From positions 124,001 to 188,000 of the IMG/VR virus record IMGVR_UViG_3300027770_001980: a stretch of 64,000 nt of DNA. The stretch is one strand, 5' to 3'. Positions 16,663-25,256 of the stretch are shown here, piece after piece. The DNA comes from a virus. The notes under the pieces are model-generated. The model was not told where the DNA came from. It saw nothing but the letters and a program-made list of their open reading frames with translations, and ran no database searches. Position 1 is the first letter of the stretch. Every line of letters begins with the position of its first letter. The position numbers and the translations under genes were made by a program.

Positions 16663-17537
16663 GTTGTAGGATCAAATACTAAAGGAACTTCAAGGGTTTC
16701 ACCTTTAAATCCTTTTTCTCTCATTTCCTCAGTAACTTGAATTGTTAACGGTTTAAGTGTATTAATTTCTTTTAATGCTTCGAGATGTTTTTGTACAACT
16801 GTGAATATTTCTTTATCTACATTATCCACAAACTCTTGTATGAAAAAAGGATCATCGGTACTACCCTCACTACTATCAACTTTAAAAATAGACGATCTAA
16901 CTATTCCGATAGTTACTTCGGTAAGTTTATTAAAACTTTTATTAAAGGCTTCTAATTTGTTTTCATCTGTGGCATTTTCATCATTGACTATCTGCATGAT
17001 TTTTTGAGTTTCAAATGCTTTTAATGCATTTTCACTTACTACCTTATAGTTTAAAGGACGAACAAATACTGTTAGATCTTCGGTAATTGGTACAACTGGA
17101 TCCCATGTGACCTGTTGTTGATATGCATCCATTACTAATCTCAAGTCAACATCATAGTTCAATGTTAACTCATCATCGCCTTCGCCAAAATTAACTGGAG
17201 TATCCATCTTTTCACCATATGTAGCCATGCGTACAGCTATTAACAGATAGTCAAGATCGATGCTGGGTGTCATCCAAGCATTTTTTATATTAGGAATACA
17301 ATGCTGTAATACATCGACAACTGCTTGCCCTGTCATTACCGCATCGGGAATTTTTAGCATAAGTTCATCTTTGGCAGTCATTGAGTATACAGGATATTCA
17401 CCTGTTTCGGATATTTCTAAACTACCCTCTGGCCAATATTGTCCTTCACTGGGAAACCTGATGTAGATTTTAGGCTGTCTCATAAATGACGCTAAAGGAT
17501 TTTGCTTCTTAGGAATAGTTGGTGATGATGTTTTCAT
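16650..17537 (-). CDS. gp26: gp26-like baseplate hub assembly protein
   Basis: A 295-residue protein with a central acidic alpha/beta domain (YIRFPSEGQYWPEGSLEISE near residue 26; MTPSIDLDYLLIAVRMATYG near 90). It resembles the gp26 family of T4-like aquatic phages. T4 gp26 (208 residues) acts in hub assembly together with the tape measure gp29. The gene starts with GGAG seven to eight bases before ATG and has a TATAAATA late box 42 bases upstream on the minus strand. It is divergent from the tape measure gene. The last codons ACT TTT TTC GTA TAA contain a perfect slippery heptamer, discussed under the next gene. Confidence 0.72.
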   Translation of the reverse strand: MKTSSPTIPKKQNPLASFMRQPKIYIRFPSEGQYWPEGSLEISETGEYPVYSMTAKDELMLKIPDAVMTGQAVVDVLQHCIPNIKNAWMTPSIDLDYLLIAVRMATYGEKMDTPVNFGEGDDELTLNYDVDLRLVMDAYQQQVTWDPVVPITEDLTVFVRPLNYKVVSENALKAFETQKIMQIVNDENATDENKLEAFNKSFNKLTEVTIGIVRSSIFKVDSSEGSTDDPFFIQEFVDNVDKEIFTVVQKHLEALKEINTLKPLTIQVTEEMREKGFKGETLEVPLVFDPTTFFV

Positions 17538-17551
17538 GCTTTTGTCTCCGA

Positions 17552-17557
17552 TAAATA
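17552..17557 (+). promoter_or_regulatory. Late promoter box for the tape measure gene
   Basis: GATAAATA on the plus strand, 53 bases before the ATG at 17611. It lies inside the leader of the divergent gp26-like transcript. Confidence 0.5.
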
Positions 17558-17578
17558 AAAGATACGATCTATAACTCT

Positions 17579-17586
17579 TATTTATA
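17579..17586 (-). promoter_or_regulatory. Late promoter, perfect TATAAATA, for the gp26-like gene
   Basis: TATAAATA reads on the minus strand 41 bases before the ATG at 17537. Because the plus-strand box lies to its left, the 5' ends of the two transcripts should overlap by about 20-30 bases. Confidence 0.65.
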
Positions 17587-17610
17587 TACGTAGATAACCA
17601 CCTAAAAACA

Positions 17611-20340
17611 ATGTCTGATGTAACCGGTTCGATTGGAAATCAAGCAGTAGAGCTAAAAAATGCCGCCACGGAGGCCACGCTCAAGTTATTACTGCAAAAT
17701 ATGTCCACCAGTAATAGGCAAATAGCTGATGCTATTTCCAACATGGCAACTAAGGCAGGGTTAGATCCAACTAAAGTAGCAGGTGTTAATAAAGGACTTA
17801 CATCACTTACACAAGCCGGACAAGAAAGTGGCGGGGTATTAGGTGGATTGGGAACTTCTGCACAAGGTGGAGCAAGCTGGCTGAAAAAGATGAGCTTTTC
17901 AGTTGGAGTTGTTGATGGTGGACTTCAAAGGTTAGGTGGCGTTCTTGGCAACCTTGCACAGATAGCCGGTAGCGGCTCAATGAACATAAGTGAGTTTGGG
18001 GCCGCACTTAAAGGACTACCGCTGGTTGGTTGGTTCCTTGGGTTAGCTGGAGAATTATCAAAATTAAAAGAAGCCGAATTTAAAACATATCAAAATATCT
18101 CTCAAAGTGGTATTCAAATGGGTGGGTCATTAACTGGTCTGCGTCATGCTGCTATGGGCAGCATGATGACCTTGGATCAGCTTGGTGGTGTACTGAGAAA
18201 AAATTCTGAAACATTTACCAGAATGGGCGCAAACGCCGACGAAGGTGCTAAAAGATTTACACAAATGTCTGCACGGTTGGTAAGTTTAAACGACGGTGCT
18301 CTCATGAAGTTAGGACTCACAGGAGAGCAAGCTGCTAATGGGTTGGCGTCTTATATAGAAATGACCGGTGGTCTATCAAAAAGTGAACAACAAGATTCAA
18401 CTAAAACTGTTGCAAATACTGCAAAATATTTAGAACAACTTGATGCTTTAGCCGATATAACAGGTAAAAGCAAAGAGGAGATGGAAAAACAATTAAAAGA
18501 ACAAAGTAAAAATGCCGCATGGCAGGCTAAGTTAGCTACCATGACTCCTGAACAGAAAGAAAAAGCAATAGCAGGTATGGCTAAAGCATTGGCGCTTGGC
18601 GGTAAAGGAGCAGCAGATGCATTCCAATCTAAAGTCATGGGTGTTCCTCCTATTACTAAAGAAGCTAAAGCATTTACTGCTGTTATGGGAGAAACAAACA
18701 AATCTGTAATAGGCATGGCCAATGGAGTTAACGATTCATCACAAACTTTAGCAGATCAAAATAAACAGTATGCACAAGGACAGCAGGCTACTATTAAAGA
18801 TATGGGTAAAATGGGCGAACAACAAAGATTTTACATGATACAGCAAGGTGGTGCCGTTGGTGGTGTGATGCAAACAGTCGGGGAGGTTGCTCTTAAATCA
18901 AAAGACAAAACACTTGAAGAACTTAACCTTGATAGTGTTGCTGCTGAGAAAAAAAGACAATTAGAAGGAAGTGAAGCCGCCAGAGCAGCAGAAGCACAGA
19001 AAGCGTGGGTCGCGGTACAACAAGCATTATACGATGCATTAACTGGTTTAATGGGCGATCCCCAGGGCATATTAATGGAAGCTGCTCAAATTGCCCTTGG
19101 CATGATACAGTGGCTAACCAAATGGAAAAGCGAAATTATAACTCTTGTTAAAGTTATAGCCGGCGGCGCCGCAGTGATGACAGTGTTTTGGGCATTTATG
19201 AAAGCTAAAACCGCTATAGAAGCTGCACAGTCTTCAAAAGCAAGTGGAGGCGGATTATTAAAACAATTTAGTGCTGCTACTGGAGTAGGAGCAGGTGCAT
19301 TAGGATCAAACCCAAATAATCCAATGTGGGTTAAAGTTGTTGGTGGTGGCGCTTTAGGTGGGGGCGGTGCCGGTGGTAGAGGAGGTGCAGGGGGCGGCGG
19401 AGCCGGTGGTGGAGGAGGTCCGGGCATTGGTTCTAAGTTAGCCGAAGGATTGGGCGGCTTAGGAAAAGGTCTTCAAGGATTGCTTTCAGGTCTTGGAAAA
19501 GGTGCCGGGGAATTAATTAGAAGTATATTAACCGGATTAGGTAATGGGTTAGGTGCATTAGGAAAACCACAGGTGATGTTAGGTGCTGTTACATTAGGAT
19601 TGTTAGCGGCTGTATTGTGGGGAGCATCTAAAGCACTACAAAATTTTGCCACAATATCCTGGGAAGATATGGGAAAAGGATTTACCACGTTGCTGGGATT
19701 AGGAGCGTTGGCAGCAGTCTTAAGTTTTGCATCTCCTCTTATTATTGCTGGCTCGGTTGCTATTGGTGCAATGGGATTAGCACTAATCCCATTTGCTGTA
19801 GCGATGGCATTGGTTAGTGTATCGATGCCTACATTTACTGCCGGACTTACTGCAATGTCAACTATCAACGGTGTCGGCTTAGGTAAAGTTGCACTCGGAG
19901 CAGGTGCATTAGGTGGAGCACTTATTGCATGGGCACCGTTTGCTGTATTTGGTAGTGTTGCTGCAAGTGCGTTAACTCAGATGGCTGATAGTTTTGCAAA
20001 ACTTAGTACTGTAGATCCTGTTAAATTAGAAAAAGTAGCAGCAGCAATGCAAAAAGTTAAAGATGCAACACCTGGTATTGGCCAAGCAGTTGGTGGCGCT
20101 ATATCTGGATTTGCCAATAAATTAATTGGTACAAGTGAACCAGCACCGGCTGCCGCCGCAGCAAAATCGACACCCGCAGCAACTGATACAAGCAATCCAG
20201 CAAATGTTACAGTAACTGAACTAAGATCGTTAAATAAACAAATAACAGAAGTTTTGAAATTTATTAAAGAAACAGCTGATAATACTAAACAAACCGTGTC
20301 TGCTACTAAAGCACTCGACGGTAATAGATTTAAAAGGTAA
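17611..20340 (+). CDS. gp29: Tape measure protein, gp29-like
   Basis: A 909-residue protein in the position of the tail-length determinant, next to the gp26-like gene and the portal. Residues about 1-560 are largely helical and polar (QIADAISNMATKAGLDPTKV). Residues about 580-610 are almost pure Gly. Residues about 640-760 hold several hydrophobic segments (LGAVTLGLLAAVLWGASKAL, SPLIIAGSVAIGAMGLALIP) that could cross a membrane after ejection. The last 50 residues return to helix. T4 gp29 has 590 residues, so the tail may be longer, but gp29 is also chaperoned and its length rule here is untested. There is no Shine-Dalgarno close to the ATG. Confidence 0.75.
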   Translation: MSDVTGSIGNQAVELKNAATEATLKLLLQNMSTSNRQIADAISNMATKAGLDPTKVAGVNKGLTSLTQAGQESGGVLGGLGTSAQGGASWLKKMSFSVGVVDGGLQRLGGVLGNLAQIAGSGSMNISEFGAALKGLPLVGWFLGLAGELSKLKEAEFKTYQNISQSGIQMGGSLTGLRHAAMGSMMTLDQLGGVLRKNSETFTRMGANADEGAKRFTQMSARLVSLNDGALMKLGLTGEQAANGLASYIEMTGGLSKSEQQDSTKTVANTAKYLEQLDALADITGKSKEEMEKQLKEQSKNAAWQAKLATMTPEQKEKAIAGMAKALALGGKGAADAFQSKVMGVPPITKEAKAFTAVMGETNKSVIGMANGVNDSSQTLADQNKQYAQGQQATIKDMGKMGEQQRFYMIQQGGAVGGVMQTVGEVALKSKDKTLEELNLDSVAAEKKRQLEGSEAARAAEAQKAWVAVQQALYDALTGLMGDPQGILMEAAQIALGMIQWLTKWKSEIITLVKVIAGGAAVMTVFWAFMKAKTAIEAAQSSKASGGGLLKQFSAATGVGAGALGSNPNNPMWVKVVGGGALGGGGAGGRGGAGGGGAGGGGGPGIGSKLAEGLGGLGKGLQGLLSGLGKGAGELIRSILTGLGNGLGALGKPQVMLGAVTLGLLAAVLWGASKALQNFATISWEDMGKGFTTLLGLGALAAVLSFASPLIIAGSVAIGAMGLALIPFAVAMALVSVSMPTFTAGLTAMSTINGVGLGKVALGAGALGGALIAWAPFAVFGSVAASALTQMADSFAKLSTVDPVKLEKVAAAMQKVKDATPGIGQAVGGAISGFANKLIGTSEPAPAAAAAKSTPAATDTSNPANVTVTELRSLNKQITEVLKFIKETADNTKQTVSATKALDGNRFKR

Positions 20341-20348
20341 TATATAAT

Positions 20349-22070
20349 ATGGCTGGTTGGAAAAAGTATTTCACCCCGGTAAATGCATCAGGTGCTTTAA
20401 GCCCTATAAGCGGATCTACGAATTCTCAAACAAGCCCTACCCACAGGAATTATTCCAGCTACCTGCCTGATATATATTCCGGACATCCAAATCGTTTAGA
20501 ACGTTATGGACAATATGATACTATGGATGCAGACAGTGAAGTTAATGCTGCATTAGATATTTTAGCTGAGTTCTGCACACAAGCCAATGAAGAAAATGGA
20601 ACACCATTTAGAGTATTTTTTAATGATCATGCTACCAGCACTGAAATCAAGATCATTAGAAAGTACATGCAGCAATGGTCCAAACTGAACAAATTCCAAA
20701 CAAGAATATTTAAAATTGTACGTAACAGTTTCAAATATGGCGACACATTCTTTGTCAGAGATCCTGAAACTCAAGCATGGATGTACATTGATCCTAACAA
20801 AGTAGATCGTATTATTGTCAATGAATCAGAAGGTAAGAAGCCTGAACAATACATGATTCGTGACTTCAACCCTAACTTAGAAACATTAGCAACTACTGCC
20901 ATCAACCCAAGTAACATTACCGGTGGTGGTAGTCAATATGCCGGTGGTGGTATGAGTCCAGGGCAAGGTGGTGCAGGTGGAAGTAGGGGAATGACCGGGT
21001 CGTACCCAAGCAATGTGGCCGGTAACAGATTTAGTAAAATGGAAAATCAATATGCTATTGATGCTCGCCACGTTATCCATATTAGCATGAGTGAAGGCCT
21101 TGATAACAATTTTCCGTTTGGTACAAGTCTAATGGAAAGTATCTTCAAGGTATTCAAACAAAAAGAATTATTAGAAGATGCTATTCTAATCTACCGTATA
21201 CAACGTGCTCCAGAACGTAGAGTATTTTACATTGACGTAGGAAATATGCCCAGCCATTTGGCTATGAGTTTTGTTGAAAGAGTTAAAAATGAAGTCAACC
21301 AGCGCCGTATTCCAAGTGCAACCGGTGGTGGTCAAAGTGTAGTAGATGCAGGATATAATCCATTAAGTATTAATGAAGATTACTTTTTCCCACAGACCGC
21401 AGAGGGCAGAGGTAGTAAGGTTGAAGTATTACCCGGCGGTACTAATTTAGGAGAAATTGATGACCTTAAATATTTTACTAATAAGTTGTTTAGGGCTTTA
21501 CGCATACCTAGCACTTATCTTCCGACCGGCTCTGACGACGGAGGAAGCAACTTTAATGATGGTAGAGTTGGAACAGCATACATTCAAGAACTTAGATTCA
21601 ACAAGTATTGCGAGCGATTACAAAGCCTAATGAACGAACAGTTTGATACTGAATTCAAATTATATCTACATACTAAAGGCATTAACATAGACAGCAATCT
21701 ATTTGAAGTTAAGTTTAATCCACCGCAGAACTTTGCAAGTTATAGACAATCAGAAATGGACACAGCTCGTGTTAATACGTTTAACACTATGATTGCAATT
21801 CCGCAAATCAGTAAAAGATTTGCATTAAAGCGTTTCTTAGGACTTACAGCAGAAGAAATGGCCGACAATGAAAAACTATGGAAAGAAGAAAACATTGATG
21901 AGGATACTTCTTTACCAGCAAGTGCAGAATTAAGAAGCGTAGGAATTACTGCAAACGGAATGGGTGGTGATATATCTTCGTTAAATTCTGCAACAGAAGC
22001 ACCTCCACCTGCTGAGCCGGGTGCAGAAGCAGCAGCACCTGCTGCTCCAGAAACTCCTCCAGCAGCATAA
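20349..22070 (+). CDS. gp20: Portal vertex protein gp20
   Basis: Twelve copies form the portal through which DNA is packaged and ejected. The 573-residue protein has the T4-like portal pattern: RLERYGQYDTMDADSEVNAA near residue 47, DTFFVRDPETQAWMYIDPNK near 133, and LRIPSTYLPTGSDDG near 383. Residues about 190-230 contain a Gly/Ser-rich insertion. T4 gp20 has 524 residues. The start has no strong Shine-Dalgarno and follows the tape measure stop after eight bases. Its own stop codon TAA forms the first bases of the TAAATA box of the next gene. Confidence 0.95.
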   Translation: MAGWKKYFTPVNASGALSPISGSTNSQTSPTHRNYSSYLPDIYSGHPNRLERYGQYDTMDADSEVNAALDILAEFCTQANEENGTPFRVFFNDHATSTEIKIIRKYMQQWSKLNKFQTRIFKIVRNSFKYGDTFFVRDPETQAWMYIDPNKVDRIIVNESEGKKPEQYMIRDFNPNLETLATTAINPSNITGGGSQYAGGGMSPGQGGAGGSRGMTGSYPSNVAGNRFSKMENQYAIDARHVIHISMSEGLDNNFPFGTSLMESIFKVFKQKELLEDAILIYRIQRAPERRVFYIDVGNMPSHLAMSFVERVKNEVNQRRIPSATGGGQSVVDAGYNPLSINEDYFFPQTAEGRGSKVEVLPGGTNLGEIDDLKYFTNKLFRALRIPSTYLPTGSDDGGSNFNDGRVGTAYIQELRFNKYCERLQSLMNEQFDTEFKLYLHTKGINIDSNLFEVKFNPPQNFASYRQSEMDTARVNTFNTMIAIPQISKRFALKRFLGLTAEEMADNEKLWKEENIDEDTSLPASAELRSVGITANGMGGDISSLNSATEAPPPAEPGAEAAAPAAPETPPAA

Positions 22071-22073
22071 ATA
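22068..22073 (+). promoter_or_regulatory. Late promoter box fused to the portal stop codon
   Basis: CATAAATA, in which TAA is the stop codon of gp20. The box ends five bases before the ATG at 22079, with no Shine-Dalgarno, so a leaderless mRNA is predicted. Confidence 0.6.
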
Positions 22074-22078
22074 TTGAT

Positions 22079-22324
22079 ATGTTATTGAACGAGTTCATTT
22101 ATTTTGATAGTAAGCAATCTAATCAAGTTGACGATTTGAGATATAACTCTGACAATGATACAAGTGTTTTGAAATCAAAAGATTTACGTAAAACCCGATT
22201 AACATTACGCATGTTGAACGATTTACGTAAAGCTGGTGATGCAAGAGAAGAAGAGAAAAAAGAAGAATTAGGTTTAGTAAGAAAGATGTATGCTGCACCT
22301 CCTCCGGAAGCAGCAGCAGCATAA
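22079..22324 (+). CDS. Small prohead core protein (gp67/gp68 position)
   Basis: An 81-residue protein starting MLLNEFIYFDSKQSNQVDD and continuing KDLRKTRLTLRMLNDLRKAG before an acidic helix and an Ala/Pro tail. Proteins of this pattern lie directly after the portal in T4-like phages, where T4 has core genes 67 and 68. Core proteins line the scaffold that shapes the prohead and are mostly degraded by gp21. The ATG lies five bases after a TAAATA box. The choice between gp67 and gp68 is uncertain; the next gene looks more like gp67. Confidence 0.68.
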   Translation: MLLNEFIYFDSKQSNQVDDLRYNSDNDTSVLKSKDLRKTRLTLRMLNDLRKAGDAREEEKKEELGLVRKMYAAPPPEAAAA

Positions 22325-22419
22325 TTTTACTAAAAATGTCAAATTTTGACAAAATCTTATGCCCAATGGCCTAAAATGAGCCGTTTTTGGCCTATTTCCC
22401 ATACCTTTATTAAAATAGG

Positions 22420-22427
22420 TTTAAATA
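22420..22427 (+). promoter_or_regulatory. Late promoter-like box TTTAAATA
   Basis: One mismatch to TATAAATA, 50 bases before the ATG at 22478. The gene has a full TAAGGAG Shine-Dalgarno, so this is a leadered transcript. Confidence 0.5.
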
Positions 22428-22477
22428 AGCACACAATACAGCCTTGCCGCGCAATCTAATTAAGGAGAATACACGCA

Positions 22478-23494
22478 ATGTCTACAAAATTTGAACAACT
22501 ATTGGATCTCATAGTTAACGAAGAAAATGAAAAAGCCAATGAGCTTTTCCATGCTATCGTTGTTGAGAAGTCCAGAGAAATTTACGAAAATCTAATCGCC
22601 GAAGAAGCTGAAGAAGAATCGGCAGAAATGGATGAAGCCAAAGACGAAGAAGAAGAAGAATCAGTTGATGAAGGTGCTGATGAAGAAATGGATGAGTCCG
22701 ATGAAGAAATGGACGAGTCAATGGACTTAGAAGATTCCTACAGCATGGAAGCCGGTGACGAAGAAGGTGATGCAACTGACAAGTTTGGTAAAGACATCGG
22801 AGCCGATGACGAAGAAGATGACGAAATGGATATGGGTATGGATGATGAATCCAGTGAAGAAACTGCAATCATGGATATCAAATCTGCAATCGAAGAACTT
22901 GAAGCAGCATTCGCTGAACTTGAGCACGCTAAAGGTGGCGGCAGCGATATGGGATTTGGTAGCGATGAAGAGCCAATGGACGGTGGTGACGACATGATGG
23001 GAGGTAGCGATGACATGATGGGAAAGCCAGCATTTGAAGGTCGCCGTGTTACCCGTGAATACGTTGAGAAAGTTGGTAACGACTGGGAAAAGAATAGCCA
23101 AAAAAGCCAAGGTCAGTACGTAGGTTCTGGTTCTGGTGATAAAGATGGTAGCCCAGTTGAAGGCCGTAGCCCAATTGCTTCTGGTAAAAACAAGCCAGGT
23201 CCAGCAAATGTAAATGGTAAAAACTTAGTTCAAGGTTCTACCGAAGGTCAAAACAATACTGGAACAAGCCCAGGTAAAGTAAACAAAGGCATCACCCCAG
23301 AAAAGAGTGAGAAGTTTGCCAGTGGTAACGGAAATGTTCCTGGTGGAAAAATGGGTGTTAAGAACCTAAGTAAAGTTGGATCGGGTTATCCTGGTAACAA
23401 CAAGACTCCTGGTCCAGTTGGATCCGGTTCAGGCGATAAAGCTGGTCAAACCAGCGTTGGCGCTGTAAAGCAATTCTTAAAGCCAGCTAATTAA
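22478..23494 (+). CDS. gp67: Acidic prohead core protein, gp67-like N terminus
   Basis: A 338-residue protein. The first 45 residues (FEQLLDLIVNEENEKANELF, then EKSREIYENLIAEE) resemble T4 gp67, which is a helix followed by an acidic tail. Residues about 45-175 are extremely rich in Glu and Asp. Residues about 190-338 are Gly/Ser/Lys/Pro low-complexity. T4 gp67 has only 80 residues, so the C-terminal half is an addition. It lies between the small core protein and protease gp21, as expected for the scaffold core. TAAGGAG precedes the start. Confidence 0.7.
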   Translation: MSTKFEQLLDLIVNEENEKANELFHAIVVEKSREIYENLIAEEAEEESAEMDEAKDEEEEESVDEGADEEMDESDEEMDESMDLEDSYSMEAGDEEGDATDKFGKDIGADDEEDDEMDMGMDDESSEETAIMDIKSAIEELEAAFAELEHAKGGGSDMGFGSDEEPMDGGDDMMGGSDDMMGKPAFEGRRVTREYVEKVGNDWEKNSQKSQGQYVGSGSGDKDGSPVEGRSPIASGKNKPGPANVNGKNLVQGSTEGQNNTGTSPGKVNKGITPEKSEKFASGNGNVPGGKMGVKNLSKVGSGYPGNNKTPGPVGSGSGDKAGQTSVGAVKQFLKPAN

Positions 23495-23507
23495 TTAGAG
23501 AATTAGG

Positions 23508-24137
23508 ATGAAAGTATCTTATCTAAGAGAACATCTAAGTTTTGATCAATCCGGCATCGTAATGGAGTCGGATGACAAAGATGGCAAAAGCCTTTACTTA
23601 AAAGGTATTGCTATCCAAGGTGGTATTCGCAATGCAAATCAAAGAGTCTATCCTGTAGACGAAATTGAACGTGCTGTGAAAACATTAAATGATCAACTAC
23701 AAAGTGGTTACTCTGTATTAGGTGAAGTAGACCATCCAGATGATCTAAAAGTGAATTTGGACCGTGTATCCCATATGATTACTCAGATGTGGATGGAAGG
23801 TCCTAATGGATATGGCAAGATGAAAATTTTGCCTACGCCAATGGGCAACTTAATTCGTACTATGCTTGAAAGCGGTGTGAAACTTGGTGTCAGTAGTAGA
23901 GGCAGCGGTAACGTTGATGAAATGTCTGGCAAAGTATCCGATTTTGAGATTATCACAGTTGATGTAGTTGCACAACCCAGCGCACCCGGTGCATATCCTA
24001 CTCCTGTTTATGAGCATCTCATGAACACCAGAGGTGGAAACCGTGCTTTTGGTGTTGCTAAAGAAGTAAAAGAAGATCCAAAGGCCCAGAAATATCTTCA
24101 AGAGAGTCTCTTGAATATTATTAAAGGTCTAAAATAA
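23508..24137 (+). CDS. gp21: Prohead protease gp21
   Basis: Serine protease of the prohead core that cleaves scaffold, capsid and internal proteins at L/I-x-E sites. The 209-residue protein carries the expected catalytic His in GEVDHPDD near residue 76 and Ser in GVSSRGSGN near residue 127, and the family segment FEIITVDVVAQPSAPGA. T4 gp21 has 212 residues. It follows the acidic core gene after 13 bases and precedes gp22, the standard order. Confidence 0.95.
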   Translation: MKVSYLREHLSFDQSGIVMESDDKDGKSLYLKGIAIQGGIRNANQRVYPVDEIERAVKTLNDQLQSGYSVLGEVDHPDDLKVNLDRVSHMITQMWMEGPNGYGKMKILPTPMGNLIRTMLESGVKLGVSSRGSGNVDEMSGKVSDFEIITVDVVAQPSAPGAYPTPVYEHLMNTRGGNRAFGVAKEVKEDPKAQKYLQESLLNIIKGLK

Positions 24138-24153
24138 GCCCGAGGAGAAAAAT

Positions 24154-25236
24154 ATGGACGCATTCAAACAATTAGTAGAAGCAGGAGTAATGACAGAAGA
24201 CACACGTTCTGTTATTGAATCTGCCTTTGCCGAGAAAATTCAAGAGAATCGCGACCAAGTCACCGCAGAACTTCGTGAAGAGTTTGCACAAAAATACAGT
24301 CATGACAAAACAGTTATGGTTGAAGCAATCGATAAGATGTTAGGCGACAGATTGGCCGTAGAGATGGCCGAATTGTATAATGATAAAAGAGCACTGGCTG
24401 AAGCAAAAGTAGCATACCAACAACGTATTGCTGAAGATGCTAAAAAGTTAGAAGGCTTTGTTATCAAACAATTAGGCAAAGAAGTTGTTGAGTTCCAAAG
24501 CGATCGTAAGAAAGTTGCTGAGAACTTTAGCAAATTAGAACAATTTATTGTACACGCATTGGCAAAAGAAATCCAAGAGTTTGCAGTAGATAAACGTGAT
24601 TTAGCTGAAACGAAAGTTAAGTTAGTTCGCGAAGCAAAAAACAAGTTTGAAGAAATTAAACAAAGTTTCATTAAGCGTAGCGCACAAGTAGTCGAGTCTA
24701 CAGTCACTAAACAAATGAGATCTGAAATCAAGCAATTGAAAGAAGATATCGATAGTGCCCGTAACAACGCATTTGGTCGTAAGTTATATGAAGCATTTGC
24801 ACAAGAGTATTCTGCGTCTTTCCTAAACGAAAAATCTGAAACAAGTAAATTGTTAAAGATCATTTCTAAGAAAGACCAAGAACTTGCAGAAACAAAGCAA
24901 GCATTGACAGAAAAGTCTACCATTGTTGAGTCTAAGGACCGCGAAATCCGCGTTACTAAAGATTTAATGGAAAGAAAACAAGTCATGGCTGAATTGTTAT
25001 CACCAATCACTGGTGAAAAAAGAGCGCTAATGAGTCAGTTACTTGAGTCTGTTGACACAAGAAAACTTTCAGTAGCATTTGAGAAATACCTACCAACAGT
25101 AATGGAAGGTGCAACAATTAAAACAGCGAAAGCAACATTAACTGAAAGCACGGAAGTAACTGGAAATCGAGAAAGCAAGCCACAGGTAGGCTTAGATAAC
25201 ATCTTAGATATCCGCAAGTTAGCGGGTCTAAAATAA
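24154..25236 (+). CDS. gp22: Prohead scaffold gp22
   Basis: Major scaffold that fills the prohead and is degraded by gp21. The 360-residue protein is almost entirely charged helix with heptad-like repeats (EFQSDRKKVAENFSKLEQFI), as in T4 gp22 (269 residues). Near the C terminus LTESTEVTG contains an L-T-E site followed by Ser, the form expected for gp21. CGAGGAG precedes the ATG. The C-terminal ILDIRKLAGLK is conserved-looking and may contact the capsid protein. Confidence 0.9.
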   Translation: MDAFKQLVEAGVMTEDTRSVIESAFAEKIQENRDQVTAELREEFAQKYSHDKTVMVEAIDKMLGDRLAVEMAELYNDKRALAEAKVAYQQRIAEDAKKLEGFVIKQLGKEVVEFQSDRKKVAENFSKLEQFIVHALAKEIQEFAVDKRDLAETKVKLVREAKNKFEEIKQSFIKRSAQVVESTVTKQMRSEIKQLKEDIDSARNNAFGRKLYEAFAQEYSASFLNEKSETSKLLKIISKKDQELAETKQALTEKSTIVESKDREIRVTKDLMERKQVMAELLSPITGEKRALMSQLLESVDTRKLSVAFEKYLPTVMEGATIKTAKATLTESTEVTGNRESKPQVGLDNILDIRKLAGLK

Positions 25237-25256
25237 TTATATTCAAGGAGACATAA

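Noticed and set aside
22337-22377. TTGACA and TAAAAT after a perfect inverted repeat (TGTCAAA-T-TTTGACA) as a sigma70 promoter
   Set aside because: The spacing is about 20 bases, too long for a good promoter. The inverted repeat remains a possible binding site but has little support.
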